Origin: Clostridiales bacterium
GTDB taxonomy: Bacteria; Bacillota; Clostridia; Christensenellales; UBA1242
Direction of reading: 5' to 3'
NCBI GenBank assembly: GCA_918241715.1
Contig: CAKJYB010000027.1
Span: 1-11,351 of the forward strand
DNA length: 11,351 nt
The position numbers were made by a program, and so were the translations under genes. Each line of letters starts with the position of its first letter. Within the stretch, counting starts at the first letter, position 1. The notes under the pieces were generated by a model, which made no database searches, was not told the origin of the DNA, and saw only the letters and a list, made by a program, of their open reading frames with translations. This document shows, piece by piece, positions 5,988 to 11,351 of the stretch.

Positions 5988-7620
5988 TTACAATCCTTTC
6001 TATTTTATTATAATCTTTTATGGTTTTGATTTCTTTAAAACCTGCATTTCGCAAAAGTTTTCTTACGCTTGGTGCCCGCCCTTTTCCAACTTCAAACATG
6101 ATTTGTCCGTTTGCATTAAGTCTGTTTTTTGCTTGGGCAACTATCTGTCTGTAAAAATCAAGGCCATCTTCTCCACCATCAAGTGCCAAAGATGGATCAC
6201 ATTCTCTGACGTTTTTGTCAAGTTTTGCAATTTCTTCTGTTGGAATATATGGTGGATTCGACACAATTATATCAAACTTGCGCTTTCTTTTCAAGTTATC
6301 AAACAAATTTGAATGAACAAATTCAACTTTAACCCCATTTTTCTTGGCATTTGTTTCTGCTGTGGCAAGTGCAGATTTGCTTACATCAATTGCCGTAACG
6401 CTTGCGTTGCAGTTTTTTGCAACAGAAACAGCAATTGCTCCAGAACCCGTTCCTAAATCAAGAATTGTGCATTTTTTAAAATTTTTTTCTGCTTTCAAAA
6501 CCTGCTCTACCAAAAGTTCTGTCTCCATTCTTGGTGTCAAAACTTTTTTGTTGACATCAAATCGCAAGCCATAAAATTCTGTAAACCCAAAGATGTTGTC
6601 AACACTTTCCCCTTTGGCTCTTCTTTCGGTCGCTTTCATGATGTCGGCGTATTGTTTTTCAGAAACATATGGTATAAGCCTGATTTCCCCACGGCTTTTT
6701 GAAAGTGCCGTTGCAATAATCCACTCTGCATCACTTTTGTCAGTTATTCCTGCAGATGCAAGTTTGTTTTTTACTTCTGTATACACAACAGAAAACGACT
6801 TTTTGTTTTCGTCATTCATAAAATCTCTTCCTTTTTTCAAAAAGTTTGTTTCGGTAAGTGCAATTGAAACAACTTCTCTGTGAGTCCTGCTTGGCTTTGC
6901 TGAAACAAGCCAAAAAGTCATGTATTTCAAAAGAGAAAAAAATCTGTTCTTTTCAATCAAAATCAAAAACTCATAACTGACAGAAACGCACAGAAGAAAA
7001 ACTGCAACATAAATCAAAAAGTTTAGAATTGCACCAAGTTTTACTCCAAATAATGTTATCACAACAGCGTCCAAAATGAAAACAAAAACAATAAAATTCA
7101 GCAAATTGGGAGCATCACAACACTTGCTTTTTTGCAAAATCTCCTTTTCTACAGCAGTGTTAAACCTAAAAATCTCATTTACGTAAGGCAAAAACCTTAA
7201 AGCAAGAACAAGAGCAACAAGAAAACAAACTTTTATGCTGGCAATACAAAAATTTCTTAAAAACTCACTTTTTTCTCTTCCAACAATCAAAAAACCAAGT
7301 TCGGCCGGCAAAAAACCGAAATATGCGACAGAAAAGACAATCGAAAACAAAAGAAAAATTGCAAGAAAAACATAAAACCATCTGTTTCTTTTTTCTTTCT
7401 TTTGTAAAAATTCAAGGCCCAACAAAAAAGATTCCAAAAGCCCCCAAATCCCACAAAAGAAAAACTGCAACCCCCTTGCAAACGGATAATGCCAAAATAT
7501 CACCTTGTTTTTGCAGGCAAAACTTTTAAGTTTCTTTTCGCCATTTTGGTTTATCGCCACAAGGACTTGTTTGTTGTCTTGAACAACGCTTACACCATTT
7601 ATTGTTGGAAAACAAATCAT
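5971..7620 (-). CDS. prmC: DUF1385/YqhQ-like membrane domain fused to PrmC
   Basis: One open frame of 549 codons from ATG 7620 holds two units. The first ~267 residues form a membrane domain with several hydrophobic helices. It resembles DUF1385 (YqhQ) in FARGL…LLESFLLG near the start and EVVSIALTET at its end, but it lacks the hallmark GGQAVIEGVMM and AEHK…RCGTSF motifs, so it is divergent. The last 282 residues are a complete PrmC, the S-adenosylmethionine-dependent methylase of the RF1 and RF2 GGQ glutamine. It has a helical N-domain, GFTEFYG, DLGTGSG (PrmC residues 121-127) and the catalytic NPPY (188-191). In many Clostridia separate DUF1385, prmC and prfA genes sit in this order; here no stop separates the first two. 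PrmC may also start at the internal ATG 6819. The start at 7620 is weak: no clear ribosome binding site, and a TTG at 7644 lies in the upstream terminator. Confidence 0.75.
   Translation of the reverse strand: MICFPTINGVSVVQDNKQVLVAINQNGEKKLKSFACKNKVIFWHYPFARGLQFFFCGIWGLLESFLLGLEFLQKKEKRNRWFYVFLAIFLLFSIVFSVAYFGFLPAELGFLIVGREKSEFLRNFCIASIKVCFLVALVLALRFLPYVNEIFRFNTAVEKEILQKSKCCDAPNLLNFIVFVFILDAVVITLFGVKLGAILNFLIYVAVFLLCVSVSYEFLILIEKNRFFSLLKYMTFWLVSAKPSRTHREVVSIALTETNFLKKGRDFMNDENKKSFSVVYTEVKNKLASAGITDKSDAEWIIATALSKSRGEIRLIPYVSEKQYADIMKATERRAKGESVDNIFGFTEFYGLRFDVNKKVLTPRMETELLVEQVLKAEKNFKKCTILDLGTGSGAIAVSVAKNCNASVTAIDVSKSALATAETNAKKNGVKVEFVHSNLFDNLKRKRKFDIIVSNPPYIPTEEIAKLDKNVRECDPSLALDGGEDGLDFYRQIVAQAKNRLNANGQIMFEVGKGRAPSVRKLLRNAGFKEIKTIKDYNKIERIVSGTNV
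6817..6831 (-). promoter_or_regulatory. Internal PrmC start codon with ribosome binding site
   Basis: On the minus strand AAGGAAGAG lies five bases before ATG 6819, in frame inside the DUF1385-PrmC reading frame. Starting here gives a 282-residue PrmC of normal family length. It suggests that free PrmC is also made, or that the fusion arose by loss of a stop codon while the old start signal was kept. Confidence 0.55.
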
Positions 7621-7642
7621 AAGAAAATTATTGCCAAACAAC

Positions 7643-7673
7643 AAAAAAATAACAGCCAGAAAGGTTGTTATTT
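7643..7673 (-). terminator. Terminator after the glycosyltransferase gene
   Basis: Minus strand AAATAACA / TGTTATTT stem (7647-7673) with a short inner CC/GG pair and a T run at 7643-7649. The glycosyltransferase stop codon lies in the left arm. The DUF1385-prmC-prfA unit lies beyond it with no obvious promoter of its own, so it probably depends on readthrough or on a promoter I missed. Confidence 0.8.
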
Positions 7674-8822
7674 CTTTTGTTTTGAAAGTTCGGCGTCTAT
7701 GATGTCTGCAATATCGTTTGCCCCATTTTTGTTTTTGTCAACTTTCTTTGTGTTTTTTGCGTAGTCTTCCAAAAGTTTTGGATTGTCAACAAACTCCTCA
7801 ACTCTCTTTCTTATTTTTCTTGGAGAAGAAATATATTCTCCACAGCCAAAGCTATCAACAAACAAATGTTTTGTCGCCTTTTCAATTGGGTGTGGATAAT
7901 AGTCCACCAAAATTGGCGTCCCCATATAAACGCAATCCAAAATGGCATTTGGCCCTGCCTTTGTGATAAACAAGTCGGCAGCACCATAATATTCGTATAT
8001 GTTTGTCAAAAATGGCATTGGCATAAACTTTATGTTGTCTTTAACCTGCAATTTTTTGAAATAGTTTAACACTTTTTCATTTTTTCCAGCAACAGAAACA
8101 ATTGTGATTTTTCTGTCAGTTTTCAAAAGCTCTTTAGTAACTTTTTTGCACTTTCCAAGCGCATAGCCACCATCGGCAACAACAACACAGAATCTATCCT
8201 TGTCGATGCCCAATTTTTCTCTATACTCATCTTTGGTCAAGTTTGATTCAATGATGGCTTTTCGTGCAGTAAATGGCACTGATTTAACGTTTTCTTTCTT
8301 GAATTTGTGCTTTTCAATCGCTTCTTTTGTTGCGTCTTCGTTGTTGTTTATGAAGATGTCTCTTCCGTCCCACCAGGTGTGCACGTTGTTGTCTGGGTTG
8401 TAAGTTACCACAATGCAATCCTTGTCAACTTTTGCCTTATATTCACTTGCACAGAATGTGAGAAAATAGTGCGTGCTTACAATAACTTTTGGCTTTCTTT
8501 TTTCAAATTCTGCCATAATCGTTTTGGTGTATTTTCTAAAAAGACTTCTGTGGATTCCACGCATCAAATGAACTCCACCAAAAAGTTTTAAAAGCCCCAA
8601 AATAAAAAAGCCATAACCACGGATTTTGTTTGTTGCTTGAGTTTGATGCGTCAAAAATTTTTCAAACTTCAACCCATTTTTACTGCCTTTCATTATGTAG
8701 CAATCTTCAATGTCATACTTGTTTCCGTATTTTGTTTTCAAGCTGTCCGAAATGGACCTTGCACTTGTGATATGACCAAACCCTGATTCTATAAATGTTA
8801 TCAAAATTTTTTGTTTCTTCAT
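7668..8822 (-). CDS. MGDG-synthase/UgtP-type glycosyltransferase (GT28 family)
   Basis: A 384-residue GT-B enzyme. Members move glucose or galactose from a UDP-sugar to diacylglycerol to make membrane glycolipids, which also anchor lipoteichoic acid; MurG is a distant relative. The N-terminal half has the acceptor-side motif GFGHITSARSI (14-24). The C-terminal half has DGGYALGK (217-224), MPMPFLTNIYEYYGAADLFITKAGPNAILD (267-296) and the sugar-nucleotide loop GTPILVDYYPHPIE (301-314). A hydrophobic stretch at about 71-83 may dock on the membrane. No signal peptide is seen. ATG 8822 is chosen because GGAGA lies four bases upstream and the glycosyltransferase fold starts at once with KKQKILITF; the frame itself continues to 8867. 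The gene has its own promoter and terminator. Exact sugar and acceptor cannot be read from sequence. Confidence 0.85.
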   Translation of the reverse strand: MKKQKILITFIESGFGHITSARSISDSLKTKYGNKYDIEDCYIMKGSKNGLKFEKFLTHQTQATNKIRGYGFFILGLLKLFGGVHLMRGIHRSLFRKYTKTIMAEFEKRKPKVIVSTHYFLTFCASEYKAKVDKDCIVVTYNPDNNVHTWWDGRDIFINNNEDATKEAIEKHKFKKENVKSVPFTARKAIIESNLTKDEYREKLGIDKDRFCVVVADGGYALGKCKKVTKELLKTDRKITIVSVAGKNEKVLNYFKKLQVKDNIKFMPMPFLTNIYEYYGAADLFITKAGPNAILDCVYMGTPILVDYYPHPIEKATKHLFVDSFGCGEYISSPRKIRKRVEEFVDNPKLLEDYAKNTKKVDKNKNGANDIADIIDAELSKQKK

Positions 8823-8849
8823 ACTATCTCCACTAGGTTTTAAAATGAT

Positions 8850-8877
8850 ATCATATTTTGCAGACAAAGTAAAACAA
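8850..8877 (-). promoter_or_regulatory. Promoter of the glycosyltransferase gene
   Basis: Minus strand TTGTTT (8872-8877), 16-base spacer, TATGAT (8850-8855). The -10 overlaps a 10-bp palindrome ATGATATCAT (8845-8854) that could bind a regulator. It lies just after the rpmE terminator. Confidence 0.55.
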
Positions 8878-8903
8878 TTCTCCCTTTATGTCGTGCAAAA
8901 AAG

Positions 8904-8936
8904 AAAAAAAGCTCCACACAATCTGAAGCCTTTTTT
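8904..8936 (-). terminator. Terminator of the rpsF-ssb-rpsR-rpmE operon
   Basis: Minus strand GCTTC / GGAGC stem, flanked by AAAAA and a TTTTTTT tract, about ten bases past the rpmE stop. One G-T pair in the stem and a 9-base loop make it weaker than the other terminators here. Confidence 0.7.
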
Positions 8937-8943
8937 ATTTCAA

Positions 8944-9147
8944 TTAAAGATTATATTTTTTCTTGAAGTTTTCAACCGTTCCACTTGCGTCAACAACTTT
9001 CTTCTTTCCTGTGTAGAATGGGTGGCACTTGTTGCAGATATCAATCTTAAGTGTGTCTCCCTTTACGCAAGAACCTGTTTTAAATGTGTTTCCACATGCA
9101 CAAACAACCGTAACTTCATGATAATCTGGATGGATTTCCTTTTTCAT
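8944..9147 (-). CDS. rpmE: Ribosomal protein bL31, zinc-binding form
   Basis: Large-subunit protein L31, 67 residues, the usual length. It keeps the four zinc-ribbon cysteines: Cys16 and Cys18 in VCACGN, and Cys38 and Cys41 in ICNKCHPFYTGKK. This is therefore the zinc-dependent (C+) form, which many bacteria replace with a cysteine-free paralogue under zinc shortage. AGGAG sits six bases before ATG 9147, and the gene starts 20 bases after the end of rpsR, so it is the last gene of the rpsF operon. rplI, often found after rpsR, is not here; rpmE takes its place. Confidence 0.97.
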   Translation of the reverse strand: MKKEIHPDYHEVTVVCACGNTFKTGSCVKGDTLKIDICNKCHPFYTGKKKVVDASGTVENFKKKYNL

Positions 9148-9167
9148 GTTTTACTCCTTTTTAAAAA

Positions 9168-9431
9168 TTAGTCTCCAACATATGGGAGAAGTGCCATATT
9201 TCTTGCTCTTTTAATCGCATTTGAAAGTTCTCTTTGATGATAAGAGCAAACACCTGTTTGGCGTCTTGGCAAAATTTTGCCTTTTTCTGTGATGTATTTC
9301 TTTATTTTTGCTACATCTTTGTAGTCAATTGTCTTTTCACCAGCTACGCAGAAAGCACAAACCTTTTTCTTCGCAGGTTTACGTGTCTTCTTTGGCATAA
9401 CCTTTTCTTCAGTCTTAACTGCTTCGCTCAT
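9168..9431 (-). CDS. rpsR: Ribosomal protein bS18
   Basis: Small-subunit protein S18, which pairs with S6 on the ribosome platform. At 87 residues it has the family core KVCAFC…IDYKDV…ITEKGKILPRRQTG-C-xx-HQRELSNAIKRARNMALLPY, preceded by a basic N-terminal extension of about 20 residues. Cysteines in CAFC and the C-x2-H further on match the zinc-ribbon version of S18. Start at ATG 9431 with AGGAG six bases before it; a second in-frame ATG 11 codons later is less likely. It lies 23 bases downstream of ssb. Confidence 0.97.
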   Translation of the reverse strand: MSEAVKTEEKVMPKKTRKPAKKKVCAFCVAGEKTIDYKDVAKIKKYITEKGKILPRRQTGVCSYHQRELSNAIKRARNMALLPYVGD

Positions 9432-9454
9432 TTTCTACTCCTTTTTAGATTTGA

Positions 9455-9883
9455 TTAGAAAGGAAGGCTGTCGTCATCAATTTCTTGAAGTTCTGCCGTT
9501 TCCTTTTTTGATGAAGCTTTTTGTGCTGGAGCTGTAAATGTTGCTCCTTCGCCTTCTTCTCCACCATTCTTTGTGCTGATAAATTCAACTTCGTCAGCAA
9601 CAACGTCTGTTGTGTATCTCTTTGATCCATCTGGTGCATCATAACTTGAAGTTTGAATTCTTCCAATAACTGCACATTTTGAGCCTTTCTTCAAATATTT
9701 GTGGCATGTTTCTGCCAAGTTTCTCCAAACTGTGATGTTGATAAAATCAGCATCTCTTTCTCCGTCAGAATTTGCAAATCTTCTTGTTACTGCAAGAGCA
9801 AATCTGCATACAGAAACTCCACCATTTGTGGTTTGAAGTTCTGGGTCTCTTGTCAAATTTCCAATCAATACAACTTTATTCAT
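9455..9883 (-). CDS. ssb: Single-stranded DNA-binding protein
   Basis: SSB binds and protects single-stranded DNA during replication and repair and recruits partners through its C-terminal tip. The 142-residue protein has the OB-fold domain from MNKVVLIGNLTRDPEL to about residue 104 (with FINITVWRNLAE and KGSKCAVIGRIQTSSY), a flexible E/G/A/K-rich linker, and the acidic tip DDDSLPF. Both the fold and the tip are intact. AGGAG precedes ATG 9883. It lies between rpsF and rpsR with gaps of 21 and 23 bases, the classic arrangement in Bacillota. No second ssb is visible here. Confidence 0.97.
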   Translation of the reverse strand: MNKVVLIGNLTRDPELQTTNGGVSVCRFALAVTRRFANSDGERDADFINITVWRNLAETCHKYLKKGSKCAVIGRIQTSSYDAPDGSKRYTTDVVADEVEFISTKNGGEEGEGATFTAPAQKASSKKETAELQEIDDDSLPF

Positions 9884-9904
9884 AATTTTTCTCCTATTTA
9901 AAAA

Positions 9905-10186
9905 CTATTTTCTTACAAACATTTGACGAACGATTCCGTCGGTGATGTTCATAAGTTTGCCCATTGCGTCAACTTCTTCTGCTGGCATTTCCAAATTGAA
10001 AAGCACATAGAATCCTTCGTTTTTGAAGTTGATTGGATAAGCAAATTTCTTCATGCCGAGTTTTTCAACGCCTTCAACTTTGCCTTTGTGAGCTTCAGCA
10101 TAAGCCTTGAATTTTTCAATCAATGCTTCTCTGTTCTCTTCAGCAACGTCGCTTGCGATGATAAACATAAGTTCATACTTATTCAT
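9905..10186 (-). CDS. rpsF: Ribosomal protein bS6
   Basis: Small-subunit protein S6, partner of S18. 93 residues, starting MNKYELMFIIASDV, with the conserved VEGVEKLGMKKFAYPINFKNEGFYVLFNLEM core and ending MFVRK. The frame is open to 10261, but AAGGAGGT lies six bases before ATG 10186 and homologues begin at MxKYE, so the longer form is rejected. First gene of the operon, with a promoter at 10263-10292 and a leader of about 70 bases containing hairpins. Confidence 0.97.
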   Translation of the reverse strand: MNKYELMFIIASDVAEENREALIEKFKAYAEAHKGKVEGVEKLGMKKFAYPINFKNEGFYVLFNLEMPAEEVDAMGKLMNITDGIVRQMFVRK

Positions 10187-10211
10187 CTTTTTACCTCCTT
10201 TTGGACTGATG

Positions 10212-10257
10212 GTTTTTTGTTCTGCACAAAAAACAAGGACAGCAATCTCTACTGCTG
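10212..10257 (-). promoter_or_regulatory. rpsF leader with two hairpins
   Basis: The minus-strand leader has CAGCA/TGCTG (10240-10257) and a perfect 9-bp stem GTTTTTTGT / ACAAAAAAC with loop GCAGA (10212-10234), 18 bases before the ribosome binding site. In many bacteria an S6:S18-binding RNA sits here and shuts off the operon. I do not see the CCG trinucleotide usually described for that motif, so the identity is uncertain. Confidence 0.4.
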
Positions 10258-10262
10258 ACAAT

Positions 10263-10292
10263 AAAATAACATATAATATATATAAATGTCAA
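10263..10292 (-). promoter_or_regulatory. rpsF operon promoter
   Basis: Minus strand consensus TTGACA (10287-10292), an 18-base TA-rich spacer and TATTTT (10263-10268); TTATTT with 17 bases is an equal reading. It drives rpsF-ssb-rpsR-rpmE and is back to back with the promoter at 10328. Confidence 0.7.
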
Positions 10293-10327
10293 GTGTTTGC
10301 CCAAAATAAAACCATCTTTCTCCCATC

Positions 10328-10356
10328 TTGACAAAAAACTCTTTTTATGGTAGAAT
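10328..10356 (+). promoter_or_regulatory. Promoter of the 281-residue unknown protein
   Basis: TTGACA (10328-10333), 17-base spacer, TAGAAT (10351-10356). Near consensus, with the expected start site about eight bases before the ribosome binding site AGGAG at 10371. The TTG of the -35 could be misread as the start codon of a longer protein. Confidence 0.85.
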
Positions 10357-10381
10357 TGTGCCTACATCAAAGGAGAACACG

Positions 10382-11227
10382 ATGAACTCAGTATATTTTT
10401 CACTTATTCCAAGCAGAGAAGGGATCTCTAGGCAAGAAGGCGTTGAGATGCTTTTATCTTTGCTTGAAGACAAATCAGAACTTGGAAAAGAAGACCCAAC
10501 CGAAACAGAAATTGTAAACTTTTTCTATAAACAAGCATTGGGCTTTTCAAAGTTGGACATTCCTGTTCCTGCATATACAAAAAAAGCAGAAGAAAGTTTT
10601 CTCAGAATCAACAGGTTTTCCCCATATGAAAACTTGAAGTTGTTTATTTCAATCTACAACCCAGAAAATGAAAAAAACGAAGATGCTTCGCGTTGGAGAG
10701 ACTTTTTTGAAGAAAAACTTGTTGCAAGTGGAATAGATCTTCCTGCAATTTCCCTTGCCATTCAAACAAGACTTTCAAACGTTGAAGAAGAAAATTTTGT
10801 AAAAAAGATTCCATCAACACCTGAAGAAGAACTTTTAAGATATTATCTCAAAGTGTCAGAAGATCTTTGGGAAAAATCTCCATACAAGAGAGTTTACAAA
10901 AACGCCGGCTATTTCAACAGACTTTCTGTAAACACACAAGAGTTTCCTTCTATCCAAAAAGAAAACATTGAAAAGTCAAAAAGCGTTCTTGAAAATTGTT
11001 GCAGAAAGTTTGACGTAAAAATGCTTAAAGAAGTTGTAAAGAACAAAATGATTTATGAAAGTTTGAAATTCCTTTCATCTCACAAACCTTTCCAAACACT
11101 AGACATGGATAAAGCAACATTTGAAACAGACGTTCTTTCCAAAAGACACTTTGACGAAAACACAAACACCATTCAAGCATTGGCCTTAAAAATTGAAAGA
11201 GAAGAAAATCAAACAATGACAAAATAA
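10382..11227 (+). CDS. Unrecognised soluble helical protein, 281 residues
   Basis: I do not recognise a family. The protein has no membrane segment or signal peptide and looks mostly helical and rich in E, K, L and F, with several E/K-rich amphipathic stretches (for example 190-240). It starts with a short strand-like MNSVYFSLIPSREG. There is a Cys-Cys pair near residue 215 and no obvious catalytic motif or zinc site. The start is clear: AGGAG at 10371-10375 before ATG 10382, downstream of a near-consensus promoter, so the upstream in-frame TTG at 10328 is excluded. It is a single-gene unit closed by a hairpin terminator, divergent from the ribosomal operon. Codon use and base composition match the neighbours, so recent transfer is not indicated. 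Confidence 0.85.
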   Translation: MNSVYFSLIPSREGISRQEGVEMLLSLLEDKSELGKEDPTETEIVNFFYKQALGFSKLDIPVPAYTKKAEESFLRINRFSPYENLKLFISIYNPENEKNEDASRWRDFFEEKLVASGIDLPAISLAIQTRLSNVEEENFVKKIPSTPEEELLRYYLKVSEDLWEKSPYKRVYKNAGYFNRLSVNTQEFPSIQKENIEKSKSVLENCCRKFDVKMLKEVVKNKMIYESLKFLSSHKPFQTLDMDKATFETDVLSKRHFDENTNTIQALALKIEREENQTMTK

Positions 11228-11230
11228 AAC

Positions 11231-11260
11231 AAAAAAACAGCAAAATTTGCTGTTTTTTTT
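11231..11260. terminator. Bidirectional terminator at the right end
   Basis: A run of A, CAGCA-AAATT-TGCTG (11238-11252) and a run of eight T. The arrangement is symmetric, so it can end both the unknown plus-strand gene and the minus-strand gene ending at 11312. Confidence 0.8.
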
Positions 11261-11311
11261 GTTAAAATCTGCATTCGGAATCAAATTTTTGCTTTTTTAC
11301 CTTTGTTTTTT

Positions 11312-11350
11312 CTATTCGTTTCTTCCACAGCAGTTTTTGTATTTTTTGCC
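11312..11350 (-). CDS. C-terminal end of a SEC-C motif protein (possibly SecA)
   Basis: The last 12 codons of a minus-strand gene that continues beyond the window. They read GKKYKNCCGRNE and then TAG. This is the end of the SEC-C zinc motif (CxC…GKKYKxCCG), which closes the SecA preprotein translocase ATPase and binds SecB or the ribosome; it also occurs in small stand-alone and methionine-aminopeptidase-linked proteins. Position at the very C-terminus fits SecA, but the upstream body is not visible, so the gene is not named. Confidence 0.65.
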   Translation of the reverse strand, partial: GKKYKNCCGRNE

Positions 11351-11351
11351 A

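Noticed and set aside
5845..6312. 155-residue plus-strand ORF across prmC and prfA
   Set aside because: Antisense to two conserved genes, no initiation signals.
7621..7644. TTG start at 7644 for the DUF1385-PrmC frame
   Set aside because: It overlaps the T run of the preceding terminator and has no ribosome binding site; ATG 7620 aligns better with the family start.
9923..10258. 111-residue plus-strand ORF opposite rpsF
   Set aside because: Antisense to rpsF and its leader, composition of a shadow frame.
10328..10381. Upstream TTG start adding 18 residues to the unknown protein
   Set aside because: The TTG is part of the -35 box and lies upstream of the predicted transcript start; ATG 10382 has its own AGGAG.

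Overview
The window looks like a chromosomal stretch of a low-GC, monoderm Bacillota/Clostridia-type anaerobe. I infer this from AT-rich coding DNA, strong AGGAG-type ribosome binding sites, many short intrinsic terminators, a rubrerythrin, a QueH-type epoxyqueuosine reductase, an rpsF-ssb-rpsR block and an rpmE/DUF1385/prmC/prfA neighbourhood. TGA acts as a stop (end of the rubrerythrin gene), which argues against a Mycoplasma-type code. Genus cannot be told from sequence alone.

Layout, left to right. Positions 1-~75 are GC-rich (28 of the first 50 bases), unlike everything else, and may be the edge of a structured RNA. A CYTH-like protein (minus) ends in two tandem terminators. A rubrerythrin (plus) faces an HU gene (minus) across a short terminator region. 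Next on the minus strand come ArsR-type regulator, queH and signal peptidase I. queH has its own promoter whose predicted start site falls on the start codon (possible leaderless mRNA), and the peptidase gene overlaps the end of queH by 8 bases, probably starting at TTG. Divergent from arsR is a 62-residue hydrophobic/Asn-rich ORF with a CxxC. Then comes a very AT-rich regulatory region and a two-membrane-segment, VirB2/TrbC-pilin-like protein with strong expression signals but no secretion-system genes around it.

The right half is mostly a minus-strand housekeeping series: rpsF-ssb-rpsR-rpmE (one operon), a glycolipid-type glycosyltransferase with its own promoter and terminator, then a single reading frame that joins a divergent DUF1385/YqhQ-like membrane domain to a complete PrmC methyltransferase, overlapping prfA (its substrate RF1). 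A 281-residue unrecognised soluble protein is transcribed divergently from rpsF, and the window ends in the last codons of a minus-strand gene with a SEC-C zinc motif, as at the end of SecA.

Most genes are core functions: translation and its termination, ssDNA binding, nucleoid structure, protein export, membrane lipid glycosylation and oxygen defence. The parts worth a second look are the orphan pilin-like gene with its palindromic leader, the small CxxC ORF next to arsR, the DUF1385-PrmC fusion with a retained internal start signal, and the possibly leaderless queH.
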